Source: Hyphomicrobiales bacterium
GTDB lineage: Bacteria; Pseudomonadota; Alphaproteobacteria; Rhizobiales; Rhizobiaceae
Reading direction: 5' to 3'
DNA length: 64,000 nucleotides
Assembly: GCA_900472575.1 (NCBI GenBank)
Contig: UCIV01000003.1
Coordinates: 161,228 to 225,227 of the forward strand
A program made the translations under genes and the position numbers. Below the pieces are notes generated by a model that worked only from the letters and a program-made list of their open reading frames with translations, did not search any database and was not told the DNA's origin. Every line of letters begins with the position of its first letter. Positions within the stretch are counted from its first letter, which is position 1. This document shows positions 1 through 9,196 of this stretch, piece by piece.

Positions 1-392
1 AGCGTGGCCAGGGCGATGTGCTGATCACCTTCGAAGCCGAAACCCGCGGTATCGAGAAGCAGTTCGGCAAGGACAAGGTCGAAAGCGTCATTCCGTCGGT
101 CAGCCTGCTTGCTGAATTCCCGGTCGCCGTTGTCGACAAGGTTGCCAAGAAGCACGGCACCGAAGCGCTCGCCAAGAGCTATCTCGACTTCCTCTATACG
201 GAAGAAGGCCAGAAGATCGCCGCCGAATTCGGCCATCGCGTCCATAACGAAAAGGTCGCTTCCGATTTCAAGAGCGAGTTCCCCGAGGTCCGCCTGGTCA
301 AGGTCGACGACGTGTTCGGCGGCTGGAGCAAGATCCAGTCCGAGCATTTTGCTTCCGGCGGCACGCTCGACAAGCTCTACGGCAGCCGCTGA
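1..392 (+). CDS. Sulfate ABC transporter substrate-binding protein, C-terminal part
   Basis: The reading frame is open from base 3 at the window edge to a TGA at 392, so only the last ~130 residues are present and the signal peptide lies outside. The visible part contains features of the Sbp/CysP periplasmic binding proteins: the segment LITFEAE, the hinge-lobe region with the EEGQKIAAEFGHR stretch, and the C-terminal VDDVFGGW motif. The family binds sulfate or thiosulfate in the periplasm and hands it to CysTWA. The cysT, cysW and cysA genes follow on the same strand after a 243-base gap that holds a repeat element. Sulfate versus thiosulfate preference cannot be read from this fragment. Confidence 0.93.
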   Translation, partial: RGQGDVLITFEAETRGIEKQFGKDKVESVIPSVSLLAEFPVAVVDKVAKKHGTEALAKSYLDFLYTEEGQKIAAEFGHRVHNEKVASDFKSEFPEVRLVKVDDVFGGWSKIQSEHFASGGTLDKLYGSR

Positions 393-434
393 TTGCTCGG
401 CAGCAGCTTTTCGCGCTAGGCTGCCACCTCCACT

Positions 435-561
435 TCCTCATTCCTGTGCTCGTCACAGGAATCCTTCCAGCCCAAGTCCTTGGGCTGGAAGGAGTCTTTC
501 GCCGCGCAGACGCGCGTCGGCTGGATCCCTGTGACATACCGTGGGGGCACAGGGATGAGGG
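435..561. repeat. Rhizobial mosaic palindromic element, copy 1
   Basis: A nested palindrome fills the gap between the sulfate-binding protein gene and cysT. The inner hairpin is a perfect 14-bp stem (463-476 with 479-492). An outer pair reads CCTCATTCCTGTG near 435-448 and CACAGGGATGAGG near 549-561. The block around 503-524 (GCAGACGCGCGTCGGCTGGA) is found again, inverted, near 18486-18505. It resembles the mosaic intergenic elements known from rhizobia; the exact family name is not established here. Its place between a binding-protein gene and its permease gene could stabilise the upstream mRNA. Confidence 0.8.
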
Positions 562-635
562 ATGCCACGAATTGCTGTATCCACCCGGCGGATTTCCATC
601 CACCGGGTTTTGTCATGTAATAAGGAAACGACCGC

Positions 636-1460
636 GTGAGACGACGCAATGTCCTGCCCGGCCTGCCGCTATCGCTGGGCGTGACCCTGTTTTATGTCGG
701 CCTGATCGTCGTGCTGCCTTTGGCTGCACTTGCGTTCAAGGCCGCGAGCCTGGGGTTTGAAGATTACTGGCGGATCGTTTCGTCGTCACGCTCGGTGGCG
801 AGCTATCGCGTCACGGTGCTTTCGGCGCTTGGCGCCACGACCTTCAACCTGTTTTTCGGTCTGGCGCTTGCCTGGGTGATCACACGTTACCGGTTTCCCG
901 GCCGTCGCATCATTGATGCCGTGGTGGATCTGCCGTTTGCGCTGCCGACCGCCGTTGCCGGCATTGCTTTGACGGCGCTATTTGCCAATAGCGGCTGGTT
1001 CGGCTCGGTGCTCGAAGGGTTCGGCATCAAGGTCGCCTATACGCCGATCGGCATCATGATCGCCATGTGTTTTACCTCGCTGCCGTTTATCGTGCGCACC
1101 GTGCAGCCGGTGCTGGAGGATCTCGATCCGGCGCTGGAAGAGGCGGCGCAATCGCTCGGCGGATCGGACTGGACGATCTTTCGCAAGGTCATCCTGCCGC
1201 TTCTGGCTCCGGCGCTTCTCGCCGGCGTATCGCTGTCCTTTGCCCGCTGCCTCGGTGAATTCGGGGCGATCATCTTCATTGCCGGCAACCAGCCGATGTC
1301 GACGGAAATCACGGCATTGCTGATTTTCATCCGGCTGGAGGAATATGATTACCAGGCTGCTGCCGCGATCGCCTCGGTGCTTTTGCTTGCCGCCTTTTTC
1401 ATGCTTGCCGTCACCAACTGGCTGCAGGCGCGGGCGCTGCGTTATACGGTGAAGGGGTAG
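636..1460 (+). CDS. cysT: Sulfate/thiosulfate ABC transporter permease CysT
   Basis: Inner-membrane permease of 274 residues with about six hydrophobic segments and the EAA loop (LEEAAQSLGGSDWTIFRKVILP, around residues 166-187) that contacts the ATPase CysA. It pairs with CysW to form the sulfate channel. The start is GTG at 636, preceded by AAGGAAA at 622-628. The next gene, cysW, begins 3 bases after the stop, so the two are surely co-transcribed. The order binding protein, cysT, cysW, cysA is the usual one for this transporter. Confidence 0.95.
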   Translation: MRRRNVLPGLPLSLGVTLFYVGLIVVLPLAALAFKAASLGFEDYWRIVSSSRSVASYRVTVLSALGATTFNLFFGLALAWVITRYRFPGRRIIDAVVDLPFALPTAVAGIALTALFANSGWFGSVLEGFGIKVAYTPIGIMIAMCFTSLPFIVRTVQPVLEDLDPALEEAAQSLGGSDWTIFRKVILPLLAPALLAGVSLSFARCLGEFGAIIFIAGNQPMSTEITALLIFIRLEEYDYQAAAAIASVLLLAAFFMLAVTNWLQARALRYTVKG

Positions 1461-1463
1461 GTC

Positions 1464-2342
1464 ATGAGCATTTTTTCCACTCGCCGCAAGCCGCCGCGTG
1501 TCGGTGATGCCCTGCTGTTTCGCCGCTCGCTGATCGGCATCGTTTTCGTGCTCGTCGCCTTCGTCATCATCGCGCCGCTGGTCATTATCGGCGTCGAGGC
1601 CTTTTCGAAGGGCTGGCAGCTTTATCGGGATACGGTCATCCATCCCGATACGCTGCATGCGGTGATGCTGACCGTGCTTGCGGCGCTGATCGCCGTGCCG
1701 GTCAATACCGTCTTCGGCATTGCCGCCGCATGGGCGATCACCAAATTCGACTTTTGGGGCAAGCGGTTTCTGCTCGTTGTGATCGAGATCCCGTTCTCCG
1801 TATCGCCCATCGTTGCCGGTGTCGCCTACCTGTTCGTCTACGGGCTGCAGGGCCTGTTCGGGCCGTGGCTGGATGCACATGACATAAAAATCCTGTTTGC
1901 CGTTCCGGGCATCATCATCGCCTCGATGTTCGTCACCGCGCCCTTCGTGGCGCGCGAACTGATCCCGCTGATGCAGGCGCAGGGGCGGGATCTGGAGGAG
2001 GCGTCGACCTCGCTTGGCGCTTCGGGTTGGCGCACCTTTTTTTCGGTGACGCTGCCGAACGTGAAGTGGGCGCTGCTTTACGGCGTGATCCTGTGCAATG
2101 CCCGCGTCATGGGTGAGTTCGGTGCCGTCTCGGTCGTCTCAGGCAATATACGCGGCCAGACCAATACGCTGCCGCTGCATATCGAACTGCTCTATCACGA
2201 CTATAACGCGACCGGTGCATTTGCCGCCGCCTCCATCCTGGCGTTGATCGCCGTCTTCACCATCATCGCCAAGGTGGCGCTCGAGCGCCAGGGTGCGGGC
2301 CGTGTCCGCAAACAGACAAATCCGGCAGAGAAAACATCATGA
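1464..2342 (+). CDS. cysW: Sulfate/thiosulfate ABC transporter permease CysW
   Basis: Second permease subunit, 292 residues, about six membrane segments and an EAA loop ([22 protein letters not shown], around residues 178-199). It forms the heterodimeric sulfate channel with CysT. The stop codon overlaps the cysA start in an ATGA arrangement, which indicates translational coupling. The C-terminal tail after the last helix is rich in basic and polar residues, as in other CysW proteins. Confidence 0.95.
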   Translation: MSIFSTRRKPPRVGDALLFRRSLIGIVFVLVAFVIIAPLVIIGVEAFSKGWQLYRDTVIHPDTLHAVMLTVLAALIAVPVNTVFGIAAAWAITKFDFWGKRFLLVVIEIPFSVSPIVAGVAYLFVYGLQGLFGPWLDAHDIKILFAVPGIIIASMFVTAPFVARELIPLMQAQGRDLEEASTSLGASGWRTFFSVTLPNVKWALLYGVILCNARVMGEFGAVSVVSGNIRGQTNTLPLHIELLYHDYNATGAFAAASILALIAVFTIIAKVALERQGAGRVRKQTNPAEKTS

Positions 2343-3361
2343 AGATCCATCTCGAAAACGTCGTCAAAACCTTCGAGAGCTTTCAGGCCGTCAAGGGCGT
2401 GTCGCTCGATATCGAAAGCGGCGAGCTGGTTGCGCTCTTGGGGCCATCCGGTTCGGGCAAGACCACGATCCTGCGCATGGTGGCGGGGTTGGAATATGCC
2501 GATGGCGGCGCGATCCATTTCGGTGATCAGGATGCGACCGACATTCCGGTGCGCGATCGAGGCGTCGGTTTCGTCTTCCAGCATTATGCGCTGTTTCCGC
2601 ATATGACGGTGGCCGACAATATCGCTTTCGGCATGAAGGTGTCGAAGGTGAAGCGTGATCGGGCGGCGATCGACAGGCGTGTGGCTGATCTTCTTCGTCT
2701 GGTGCGGCTGGAGGGGCTCGGGGACCGGTTCCCGGCACAGATTTCCGGCGGCCAGAGGCAGCGCGTGGCCCTTGCCCGTGCGCTTTCGGTCGATCCCAAG
2801 GTGCTGCTGCTCGACGAGCCGTTCGGGGCGCTCGACGCCAATGTGCGGCGCGACCTTCGCCGCTGGCTGCGCGAGATCCATTCGGAACTCGGGATCACCA
2901 CGCTGTTCGTCACCCACGATCAGGAAGAGGCACTCGATCTCGCCGATCGGGTGGTGATCCTGAAGGATGGGCAGATCGTTCAGCAGGGCACGCCGCAGGA
3001 GGTGTGCCGCGACCCGAAGTCGGCCTTCGTGATGAAGTTTTTAGGCGATGCGAATGTGATTGCTGCCGAGGTGAAGGATGGCCGCGCCCATGTTGGCGGG
3101 CTTTCCGTCGAGGCTGCCGGAGTGGCCGACGGCAGGGGCGAGCTTTACGCGCGGCCGAGCGATATCGACTGGTCTGAGGAAGGGCCGGGGATTACGGCGG
3201 AGATCACCCGCGTGCTTGACCGTGCAGATGGCAGGCGGGTGCTGGCGACGACGGATGCTGGCGAGGCGCTGGAATTCGATGTGGAGCCGGAGCGGGTGGT
3301 GAAGGCTGGGGATGCGGGGTTCGTGACGCTGCGGCGGGCGAAGGTGTTTGCTGCGGGCTGA
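2339..3361 (+). CDS. cysA: Sulfate/thiosulfate import ATP-binding protein CysA
   Basis: ABC ATPase of 340 residues that powers CysTW. Walker A is GPSGSGKT at about residues 36-43, the signature is SGGQRQR at about 136-142, and Walker B is [11 protein letters not shown] at about 155-165, followed by the H-loop in [10 protein letters not shown]. The C-terminal ~100 residues form a TOBE-like regulatory domain. The ATG overlaps the cysW stop. No clear rho-independent terminator follows; the next gene starts 68 bases later. Confidence 0.96.
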   Translation: MKIHLENVVKTFESFQAVKGVSLDIESGELVALLGPSGSGKTTILRMVAGLEYADGGAIHFGDQDATDIPVRDRGVGFVFQHYALFPHMTVADNIAFGMKVSKVKRDRAAIDRRVADLLRLVRLEGLGDRFPAQISGGQRQRVALARALSVDPKVLLLDEPFGALDANVRRDLRRWLREIHSELGITTLFVTHDQEEALDLADRVVILKDGQIVQQGTPQEVCRDPKSAFVMKFLGDANVIAAEVKDGRAHVGGLSVEAAGVADGRGELYARPSDIDWSEEGPGITAEITRVLDRADGRRVLATTDAGEALEFDVEPERVVKAGDAGFVTLRRAKVFAAG

Positions 3362-3429
3362 CAGGGGTTACAACTCTGCTCCAGCGAGCCGCCCTTTGCG
3401 TTTCCCAAGTAGTTGGGTTATTCTTGGCG

Positions 3430-3657
3430 ATGGTCACCGTCCTGAAGCAGCACGGAATGCGATTTGTCATCTATACGGCTGACCACGAGCCGGCGCATGC
3501 GCATGTCTTCGGCGATGGCGAAGCACGGATCGATATCGTCAATCTGTCTGTCATCACCCAGGGAGGAATGTCCGACAGGGATGTGAGGCGGGCGGTGGAT
3601 GTCATCGAGGCCAACCGGCAACTGTTTCTCGACACATGGAGAAAGTATCATGGCTGA
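3430..3657 (+). CDS. DUF4160 family small protein
   Basis: A 75-residue protein with the typical DUF4160 core: residues RFVIYTADHEPAHAHV near the N-terminus, then a short GEARIDI strand and a helical tail with RDVRRAVDVIEANRQLFLDTW. Its biochemical role is not established. It overlaps the next gene (DUF2442) by 8 bases, so the two are translated as a pair. DUF4160/DUF2442 pairs recur in bacteria and have been suggested to act as toxin-antitoxin-like modules; that is an inference here. A TTG two codons upstream (3424) is an alternative start; neither start has a convincing ribosome site. Confidence 0.8.
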   Translation: MVTVLKQHGMRFVIYTADHEPAHAHVFGDGEARIDIVNLSVITQGGMSDRDVRRAVDVIEANRQLFLDTWRKYHG

Positions 3658-4063
3658 GATTAGTGACGAAGAACTCGCGCAGGCAAAACTGAACTGGCAG
3701 GCGGAGCGTCAGGCACGCCCGTCGCCGTCATCCGTTCGTTTCGATGTAGCTTCCGAGCGGATTGTCGTCGATTTTCTCAATGGCGCTTCCTTCATCTTCC
3801 CGGCTCGCTCGATCGAGGGGCTGGAAAAGGCGACCGCCGAGGAATTGTCCGATGTCGTCTTGCTCGGCGAGACCGGTTTGCATTGGGAGGCACTCGATCT
3901 TGACTATTCGATCGCAGGTCTGATGAGCGGAATATTCGGCAGCAAGTCCTTTATGGATGCGCGCAGGCGCGGTGGCCAGTCCCGTTCTGAGGCGAAGGTT
4001 GCAGCAAGCCGGACGAATGGCGCGAAAGGTGGGCGACCGAGGAAATCAAGCACCGGAATGTAA
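3650..4063 (+). CDS. DUF2442 domain protein
   Basis: A 137-residue protein. Residues ~25-100 form the DUF2442 fold (FDVASERIVVDFLNGASFIFPARSIEGL, then LHWEALDLDYSIAGLMSGIFG). The tail is basic and low in complexity and ends with GGRPRK, which resembles an AT-hook and would suit DNA binding. It overlaps the DUF4160 gene by 8 bases. The start ATG at 3650 has AGAAAG just upstream; a longer in-frame form from 3599 would overlap the first gene much more and is less likely. If the pair is a toxin-antitoxin module, the DNA-binding tail would make this the antitoxin or regulator. Confidence 0.8.
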   Translation: MAEISDEELAQAKLNWQAERQARPSPSSVRFDVASERIVVDFLNGASFIFPARSIEGLEKATAEELSDVVLLGETGLHWEALDLDYSIAGLMSGIFGSKSFMDARRRGGQSRSEAKVAASRTNGAKGGRPRKSSTGM

Positions 4064-4126
4064 CGGTTGTGATCGGTATTGTCTGATCGGCGGCCTGCAT
4101 CCTCTACCGCGCAAACCACCCATGCT

Positions 4127-4229
4127 TTGACTTTTTGCAGCTTACCCTATAGGGACGGCGCAAACGTTCGGCTGCGATCGTTGCAGCCAAGGCGCCAGCA
4201 GGCGCGGTACATTCCGAAAGACAACATTG
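4127..4229 (+). promoter_or_regulatory. Candidate promoter and structured 5' leader of the helicase gene
   Basis: TTGAC (4127-4131) and CTATAG (4147-4152) make a possible promoter, though the 15-base spacing is short. The leader that follows can fold: GGCTGC (4170-4175) pairs with GCAGCC (4183-4188), inside an outer GGCGC (4157-4161) / GCGCC (4192-4196) stem. Structured leaders are common on mRNAs of cold-inducible DEAD-box helicases, but temperature control is not shown by this sequence. Confidence 0.45.
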
Positions 4230-6320
4230 ATGACCGATATCAACGGCGCCGTTCCGGCGATCGCGAAGGCTTTGCAGAAGCGTGGTTACGAGACGCTGAC
4301 CCCCGTGCAGCTGGCAATGCTGGACCCGGCGCTCGCCACGTCCGACGCGCTGGTTTCCGCCCAGACGGGGTCCGGCAAGACGGTGGCCTTCGGCATCGCC
4401 ATGGCGCCCACCCTGCTTGAAGATCGCGACAGTTTTGGCCGCGCCGCGGCGCCGCTCGCACTCGTCATTGCGCCGACCCGCGAGCTTGCCATGCAGGTGA
4501 AGCGCGAACTGGATTGGCTTTACGCCGAAGCCGGTGCCGTGATCACCTCCTGCGTCGGCGGCATGGATATCCGCAACGAGCGCCGGGCGCTGGAACGTGG
4601 CGCGCATATCGTCGTCGGCACGCCGGGCCGTATCTGCGACCATATCCGCCGCAATGCGCTCGACATGTCCGAGGTTCGGGTTGCCGTACTCGACGAAGCC
4701 GACGAGATGCTCGATCTCGGTTTCCGCGAAGACCTGGAATTCATCCTTGAATCCGCTCCGGACGAACGTCGTACGCTGATGTTCTCGGCCACGGTTCCCG
4801 CCGCGATCGCGAAGCTTGCCAAGAGCTACCAGCGTGATGCCGTACGCATCGCGACGGCTGCCGAACAGAAGCAGCATGTCGATATCGAGTATCGCGCCCT
4901 GCTGGTCACGCCGTCCGATCGTGAAAACGCCATCGTCAACGTGCTGCGCTATTACGAAGCGCCGAATGCGATCGTGTTCTGCTCGACGCGTGCGGCCGTC
5001 AATCATCTGCATGCGCGGCTTTCCAACCGCAATTTCTCCGTCGTGGCGCTGTCGGGTGAATTGACCCAGAACGAGCGCACCCATGCGCTGCAGGCTATGC
5101 GCGATGGCCGCGCCCGCGTCTGCATCGCGACCGACGTTGCTGCCCGCGGCATCGACCTGCCGGGTCTCGAACTCGTCATCCATGCGGATCTTCCGACCAA
5201 TTCCGAAACACTGCTGCACCGCTCTGGCCGTACCGGCCGTGCGGGCCGCAAGGGCGTCAGCGCGTTGATCGTTCCGGTCACCCAGCGCCGCAAGGCCGAG
5301 CGCCTGCTGTTCGGCGCCAAGGTGGAGCCGACATGGGCGAACCCGCCGTCTGCCGACGAGGTGACGGTACGTGACGAGGAGCGGCTGTTTGCCGATCCGA
5401 TCTTCACCGAAGTGACGACCAATGAAGACGAGCAGGCTCTGATCGCCAAGCTCATCGAGCGTTTCGACGCCGAAAAGCTCGCGACCGCTTTCGTCTCGCT
5501 TTATCGCGGCAAGAATTCCGCGCCGGAAGATGTCAGCGTCGTGTCTCTCGAAGCACGCAAGCCGCGCGAAGGCGGGCAGGGTGATCCGGCCTCGCGACCG
5601 CTCACCCCGCGCGGTGATTTCGGCCCGGCCGTATGGTTTTCGCTGTCTGTCGGCCGCAAGCAGCGCGCCGAACCTCGCTGGCTGATCCCCACCATCTGCA
5701 AGAGCGGTGATCTGAGCAAGAACGAGATCGGCGCGATCAAGATGCAGGCCGACGAGACCTTTGTCGAGATTGCCGAGGCGCATGCCGACAAGTTCATGGC
5801 CAAGCTCGGCAAGGACCGGCTTATGGATCGCGGCATCCGCGTGACGCGTCTGGATGGCGCTCCGGACTTTTCGAAATTCTCTCGCGGCACGGATGACGAG
5901 GGCTTTACCAAGCGCGAAGGCCCACGCATGGACAAGCCGTGGAAGGATGGCCCGAAGAAGGAAGGTTTCCGCAAGGACAAGCCTTTCGCCAAGGACGGCC
6001 CGCGTGGCGATAAGGCCTTTGGCGACAAGCCTTTCCGTGAAAAGAAGCCTTTCAAGGATGGCGACAAGCCGTTCGGTGATGCGCCGCGCAAGGACTGGAA
6101 ACCCAAGGGCGAAAAGGCCAGCGCCGAACGCCGCATGGACGACGATGTCTGGGGTGAAAAGCCGAAGGGCGACTTTGCCAAGAAGAGCGGCGACAAGCCT
6201 TTCGGTGATAAGCCGTTCAAGAAGAAGGCCTTTGGCGACAAGCCGTTTGCCAAGGGTGATGGCGACAAGCCGTTCAAGAAGAAGCCTGCCGGTAAAGGTG
6301 GGTTTGAGAAGCGGAAGTAA
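4230..6320 (+). CDS. DEAD-box RNA helicase with KPF-repeat tail (DeaD/DbpA-like)
   Basis: ATP-dependent RNA helicase of 696 residues. Domain 1 has QTGSGKT at about 45-51, PTRELA, TPGR, DEAD at 155-158 and SAT; domain 2 has the HRSGRTGRAGR motif near residue 332. Residues ~465-545 resemble the DbpA-type RNA-binding domain. The last ~130 residues are a low-complexity Lys/Asp/Gly/Phe tail with about eight KPF units and are probably disordered and RNA-binding. The family acts in ribosome assembly and RNA turnover, especially in the cold. The start is ATG at 4230; a TTG directly before it gives no better site. A terminator follows at 6327. Confidence 0.93.
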   Translation: MTDINGAVPAIAKALQKRGYETLTPVQLAMLDPALATSDALVSAQTGSGKTVAFGIAMAPTLLEDRDSFGRAAAPLALVIAPTRELAMQVKRELDWLYAEAGAVITSCVGGMDIRNERRALERGAHIVVGTPGRICDHIRRNALDMSEVRVAVLDEADEMLDLGFREDLEFILESAPDERRTLMFSATVPAAIAKLAKSYQRDAVRIATAAEQKQHVDIEYRALLVTPSDRENAIVNVLRYYEAPNAIVFCSTRAAVNHLHARLSNRNFSVVALSGELTQNERTHALQAMRDGRARVCIATDVAARGIDLPGLELVIHADLPTNSETLLHRSGRTGRAGRKGVSALIVPVTQRRKAERLLFGAKVEPTWANPPSADEVTVRDEERLFADPIFTEVTTNEDEQALIAKLIERFDAEKLATAFVSLYRGKNSAPEDVSVVSLEARKPREGGQGDPASRPLTPRGDFGPAVWFSLSVGRKQRAEPRWLIPTICKSGDLSKNEIGAIKMQADETFVEIAEAHADKFMAKLGKDRLMDRGIRVTRLDGAPDFSKFSRGTDDEGFTKREGPRMDKPWKDGPKKEGFRKDKPFAKDGPRGDKAFGDKPFREKKPFKDGDKPFGDAPRKDWKPKGEKASAERRMDDDVWGEKPKGDFAKKSGDKPFGDKPFKKKAFGDKPFAKGDGDKPFKKKPAGKGGFEKRK

Positions 6321-6326
6321 GGATCA

Positions 6327-6360
6327 GAGCATCGCCCCGGCGGTGCTCTTTCTTTTTGTT
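6327..6360 (+). terminator. Rho-independent terminator of the helicase gene
   Basis: The stem GAGCATCGCC (6327-6336) pairs with GGCGGTGCTC (6339-6348) with one G-U pair and is followed by TTTCTTTTTG. It starts 7 bases after the helicase stop and lies directly next to the end of the convergent AlkC-like gene. Confidence 0.8.
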
Positions 6361-7469
6361 CAGGCGTCGAGCTCAAACGCGGTCTCGCCCAGCACCTCGC
6401 CATTCACGACAAGTTCCACCACATGCCGCCCTTGATAATGAACGCGGGTGGTGAAGTTGCGAATGGGGCGGGTGATGGTGAGATCAGCGCCCGCATGGGG
6501 TGCGAGTGTCAGTTCCTTCCACTTGAACACTTTTTTCGATGTGCCGCCGGTCTTCTTGACGTAATGGACGGCGTAGTCGATCACCAGTTTCTGTGGGGCG
6601 GAGCTGTTCGAGGTAAGTTTTGCCGTGATCTGGACTGCGCCGCCGAGGCTGAGTGATGACGGGGTGACGGTGAACGTATCTACCTTCACCTCGGCCTTGT
6701 GGCCTGCGCCGAAGAGATGAAGGGCGCGAGTGTCGCCCTTCTTGATCAGCGTGCGAAGCGCCTGTTTCATGATCCACGCCGTGCGGGCATCCGTCCTGTC
6801 CCAACGGGCGAGCTTTTCGAGAACCCAGTCGGGGTGATCCTTGGTGATGTCGTTCAGGTGGTTGGCGACGGATTTTCGAACATAGAGACTGGGGTCGCTT
6901 TTCAGGTTTTCGAGGATGCGTGCGACCGGCGAGGGGTCGGCGATCAGCTGTTTCAGCTGGAAGGACCAGGGCAGGCGCGGGCGGCAGCCTTCCGAGGAGA
7001 GGCGGCGGACATGCTCGTTTTCGTCCATCGACCAGTTCTGCATCATCGCGAGCGTGCGCGGCATGTCTTTCAAGAGGAAATGCCGGATGGCGAATTCGGA
7101 TGAGCCGAAGCGGGTGAAAAAAGCGATGGCTCTCATCGACAGGTCAAAGTGGTCCTGACCGTAAAGCGCCACATATTCCGGCAGGGTGATCGAGGCGAAG
7201 CCGTGGTTGATGCGTGGCGCGAGGTCCCAGAGGATCTCTATGTTCTTTTCGTAGGGGCCGGGTAATGTCGCATGGAAGGATACAGCGACCTGCCGCAGAC
7301 GCTGCATGATACTCAGATCGTCCAATCCTTCGGATGCGAGTTGGAGAAAGCGCTCGCCATCGAAAGCCGGATGGATCGTGGAGATCTCGCGGGCGAAATG
7401 GCTCAGCCGGTCATGGTTGAAGATTTCCTTCAGGAGAGGGGCGGTTTCCATTTCCGGCTCGGCCATCAT
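6360..7469 (-). CDS. DNA alkylation repair protein, AlkC type
   Basis: A 369-residue HEAT-repeat protein. The region around EGCRPRLPWSFQL is the AlkC-family signature, and several two-helix repeats surround it (for example ILENLKSDPSLYVRKSVANHLNDI). The last ~100 residues are beta-rich and fit the Ig-like domain found in AlkC but not AlkD. The family are DNA glycosylases that remove methylated bases such as 3-methyladenine and 3-methylcytosine. The ATG at 7469 (ATGATG) is preferred; a TTG 54 bases upstream would add a low-similarity extension. The gene stands alone and converges on the helicase gene. Confidence 0.88.
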   Translation of the reverse strand: MMAEPEMETAPLLKEIFNHDRLSHFAREISTIHPAFDGERFLQLASEGLDDLSIMQRLRQVAVSFHATLPGPYEKNIEILWDLAPRINHGFASITLPEYVALYGQDHFDLSMRAIAFFTRFGSSEFAIRHFLLKDMPRTLAMMQNWSMDENEHVRRLSSEGCRPRLPWSFQLKQLIADPSPVARILENLKSDPSLYVRKSVANHLNDITKDHPDWVLEKLARWDRTDARTAWIMKQALRTLIKKGDTRALHLFGAGHKAEVKVDTFTVTPSSLSLGGAVQITAKLTSNSSAPQKLVIDYAVHYVKKTGGTSKKVFKWKELTLAPHAGADLTITRPIRNFTTRVHYQGRHVVELVVNGEVLGETAFELDA

Positions 7470-7527
7470 TGTATCCGTATGTTCACTATTTGTTTTCGTA
7501 TTCCACTCCGTTGATGCAGGCAAGGCC

Positions 7528-7566
7528 CAAAAAGAAAACCGGCCGGAGCGGTGGCTCCGGCCGGTT
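7528..7566 (-). terminator. Terminator of the succinate-semialdehyde dehydrogenase gene
   Basis: A perfect 13-bp stem (7537-7549 with 7554-7566, loop GGTG). Read leftward it is followed by TTTTCTTTTTGGG, a good U-tract. It lies 28 bases past the dehydrogenase stop, between that gene and the start region of the AlkC-like gene. Confidence 0.88.
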
Positions 7567-7593
7567 CTTTAGATGCGATCGCAGATGGATCGA

Positions 7594-9030
7594 TCAGTTC
7601 ATCTGGGTGACGTATTTGGTTTCAAGATAGGCGGCGACGGCTTCCGAGCCGCCTTCGGTGCCGTAGCCGGAATCCTTAATGCCGCCGAACGGGACTTCTG
7701 GAAGCGCCAGACCGTTGTGGTTGATCGTCAGCATGCCTGCTTCGACTTCGCGGCCGAGTGCATGGGCGGTCTTGACCGAGCCGGTGAAGGCGTAGGATGC
7801 AAGGCCGAAGGGCAGGCGGTTGGCCTCGTTGATCGCGTCTTCATAGGAGGAGAAGCGGTTGATGATGGCGATCGGGCCAAAAGGCTCATCGTTCATGATC
7901 TTGGCCGAGGTCGGGACGTTGGCAAGAACCGTCGGTTCGAAGAAATTGCCCTTGTTGCCGATGCGCTTGCCGCCGGTCTTCAGTTCGCCGCCGTTCGAGA
8001 CTGCGTCCTGGATCAGTGCTTCCATGGCCGGGATGCGGCGCTCATTGGCAAGCGGGCCCATGACGGTATCTGCTTCCAGGCCATTGCCGACCTTGATGGC
8101 TTCGGCAGCCTTGACGAAACCGTCAAGGAACTTGTCGGCGATACCATCCTGAACCAGGAAGCGGGTCGGGGAGACGCAGACCTGACCGGCATTGCGGAAC
8201 TTCGACATGGCGCTGATTTCGATCGCCTTGTCGAGGTCGGCGTCGTTGAAGACCATGACCGGTGCGTGGCCGCCGAGTTCCATCGTGGCGCGCTTCATGT
8301 GCTTGCCGGCAAGTGCTGCGAGATGCTTGCCGACCGGGGTGGAGCCGGTAAACGAGATCTTGCGGATGACCGGATGCGGGATCAGGTATTCGGATACTTC
8401 AGCCGGGATGCCGTAGACCAGGCCGATGACGCCAGCCGGGATGCCGGCATCGGCAAAGGCGCGGATCAGTTCGGCAGGCGAAGCCGGAGTCTCCTCCGGG
8501 GCCTTGACGATGATCGAGCAGCCGGTTGCGACGGCAGCGGAAAGCTTGCGGACGATCTGGTTGATCGGGAAGTTCCACGGGGTGAAGGCTGCGACCGGGC
8601 CGACCGGCTGCTTGATGGTCATCTGGGCGACGCCGGAGAAGCGGGCCGGGATGATCTGGCCGTAGGTGCGGCGTGCCTCTTCGGCGAACCAATCGATCGT
8701 GTCGGCGGCCCCCATGATTTCCATCTTGGACTGTGCCAGCGGCTTGCCCTGTTCGCGGGTCATCAGGAAGGCAATCGCATCAGCGCGCTCACGCAGGATA
8801 TCGGCTGCCTTGCGCATGATCTTCGAGCGGTCGAAGGGAGCCGTGTCACGCCAGATCTTGAAACCCTTGTCAGCGGCTTGAAGCGCGAGATCAAGGTCCG
8901 CCTTGCGGGCATGGGCGATCTTGCCGATTACTTCGTCGGTGGCCGGATCGGTCACTTCGATCGTTTCGCCGCCGATGGCATCGCGCCATTCGCCGTTGAT
9001 GAAAAGCTTTACGTCGGGATAGGTCTGCAT
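7594..9030 (-). CDS. gabD: NAD(P)-dependent succinate-semialdehyde dehydrogenase
   Basis: Aldehyde dehydrogenase of 478 residues, the usual GabD length. It oxidises succinate semialdehyde to succinate at the end of GABA and putrescine breakdown. The catalytic cysteine is Cys285 in GQVC, the general base is Glu251 in MELGGH, and the cofactor-binding [11 protein letters not shown] segment is present. The ATG at 9030 ([10 protein letters not shown]) is preferred; a longer frame to 9135 adds a proline-rich non-conserved stretch. The gene upstream on the same strand is an XRE-cupin regulator, the pairing seen for PuuR-type control of putrescine/GABA genes. A related semialdehyde substrate cannot be excluded. 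Confidence 0.88.
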   Translation of the reverse strand: MQTYPDVKLFINGEWRDAIGGETIEVTDPATDEVIGKIAHARKADLDLALQAADKGFKIWRDTAPFDRSKIMRKAADILRERADAIAFLMTREQGKPLAQSKMEIMGAADTIDWFAEEARRTYGQIIPARFSGVAQMTIKQPVGPVAAFTPWNFPINQIVRKLSAAVATGCSIIVKAPEETPASPAELIRAFADAGIPAGVIGLVYGIPAEVSEYLIPHPVIRKISFTGSTPVGKHLAALAGKHMKRATMELGGHAPVMVFNDADLDKAIEISAMSKFRNAGQVCVSPTRFLVQDGIADKFLDGFVKAAEAIKVGNGLEADTVMGPLANERRIPAMEALIQDAVSNGGELKTGGKRIGNKGNFFEPTVLANVPTSAKIMNDEPFGPIAIINRFSSYEDAINEANRLPFGLASYAFTGSVKTAHALGREVEAGMLTINHNGLALPEVPFGGIKDSGYGTEGGSEAVAAYLETKYVTQMN

Positions 9031-9196
9031 GGGGGTCCACTTTCGTTTTGAAACGTCAGGTCGCGCGGCGGGGTGCCGCGGGCAGAAGGGGCGGATGGGT
9101 TCCGGTGCCTGAGTTAAGACAATCACTGCCGACAATCAACCGGCGGTGCGGTCAAAAAAGTCATACTAATTGGATTAACGATTGGCGGTCTGCCGA

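Noticed and set aside
4104..5783. A 559-codon open frame antisense to the helicase gene
   Set aside because: Its composition is that of a high-GC shadow frame; the plus-strand frame has every DEAD-box motif.
7573..9051. A 492-codon open frame antisense to gabD
   Set aside because: Shadow of the dehydrogenase gene; no domain recognised.
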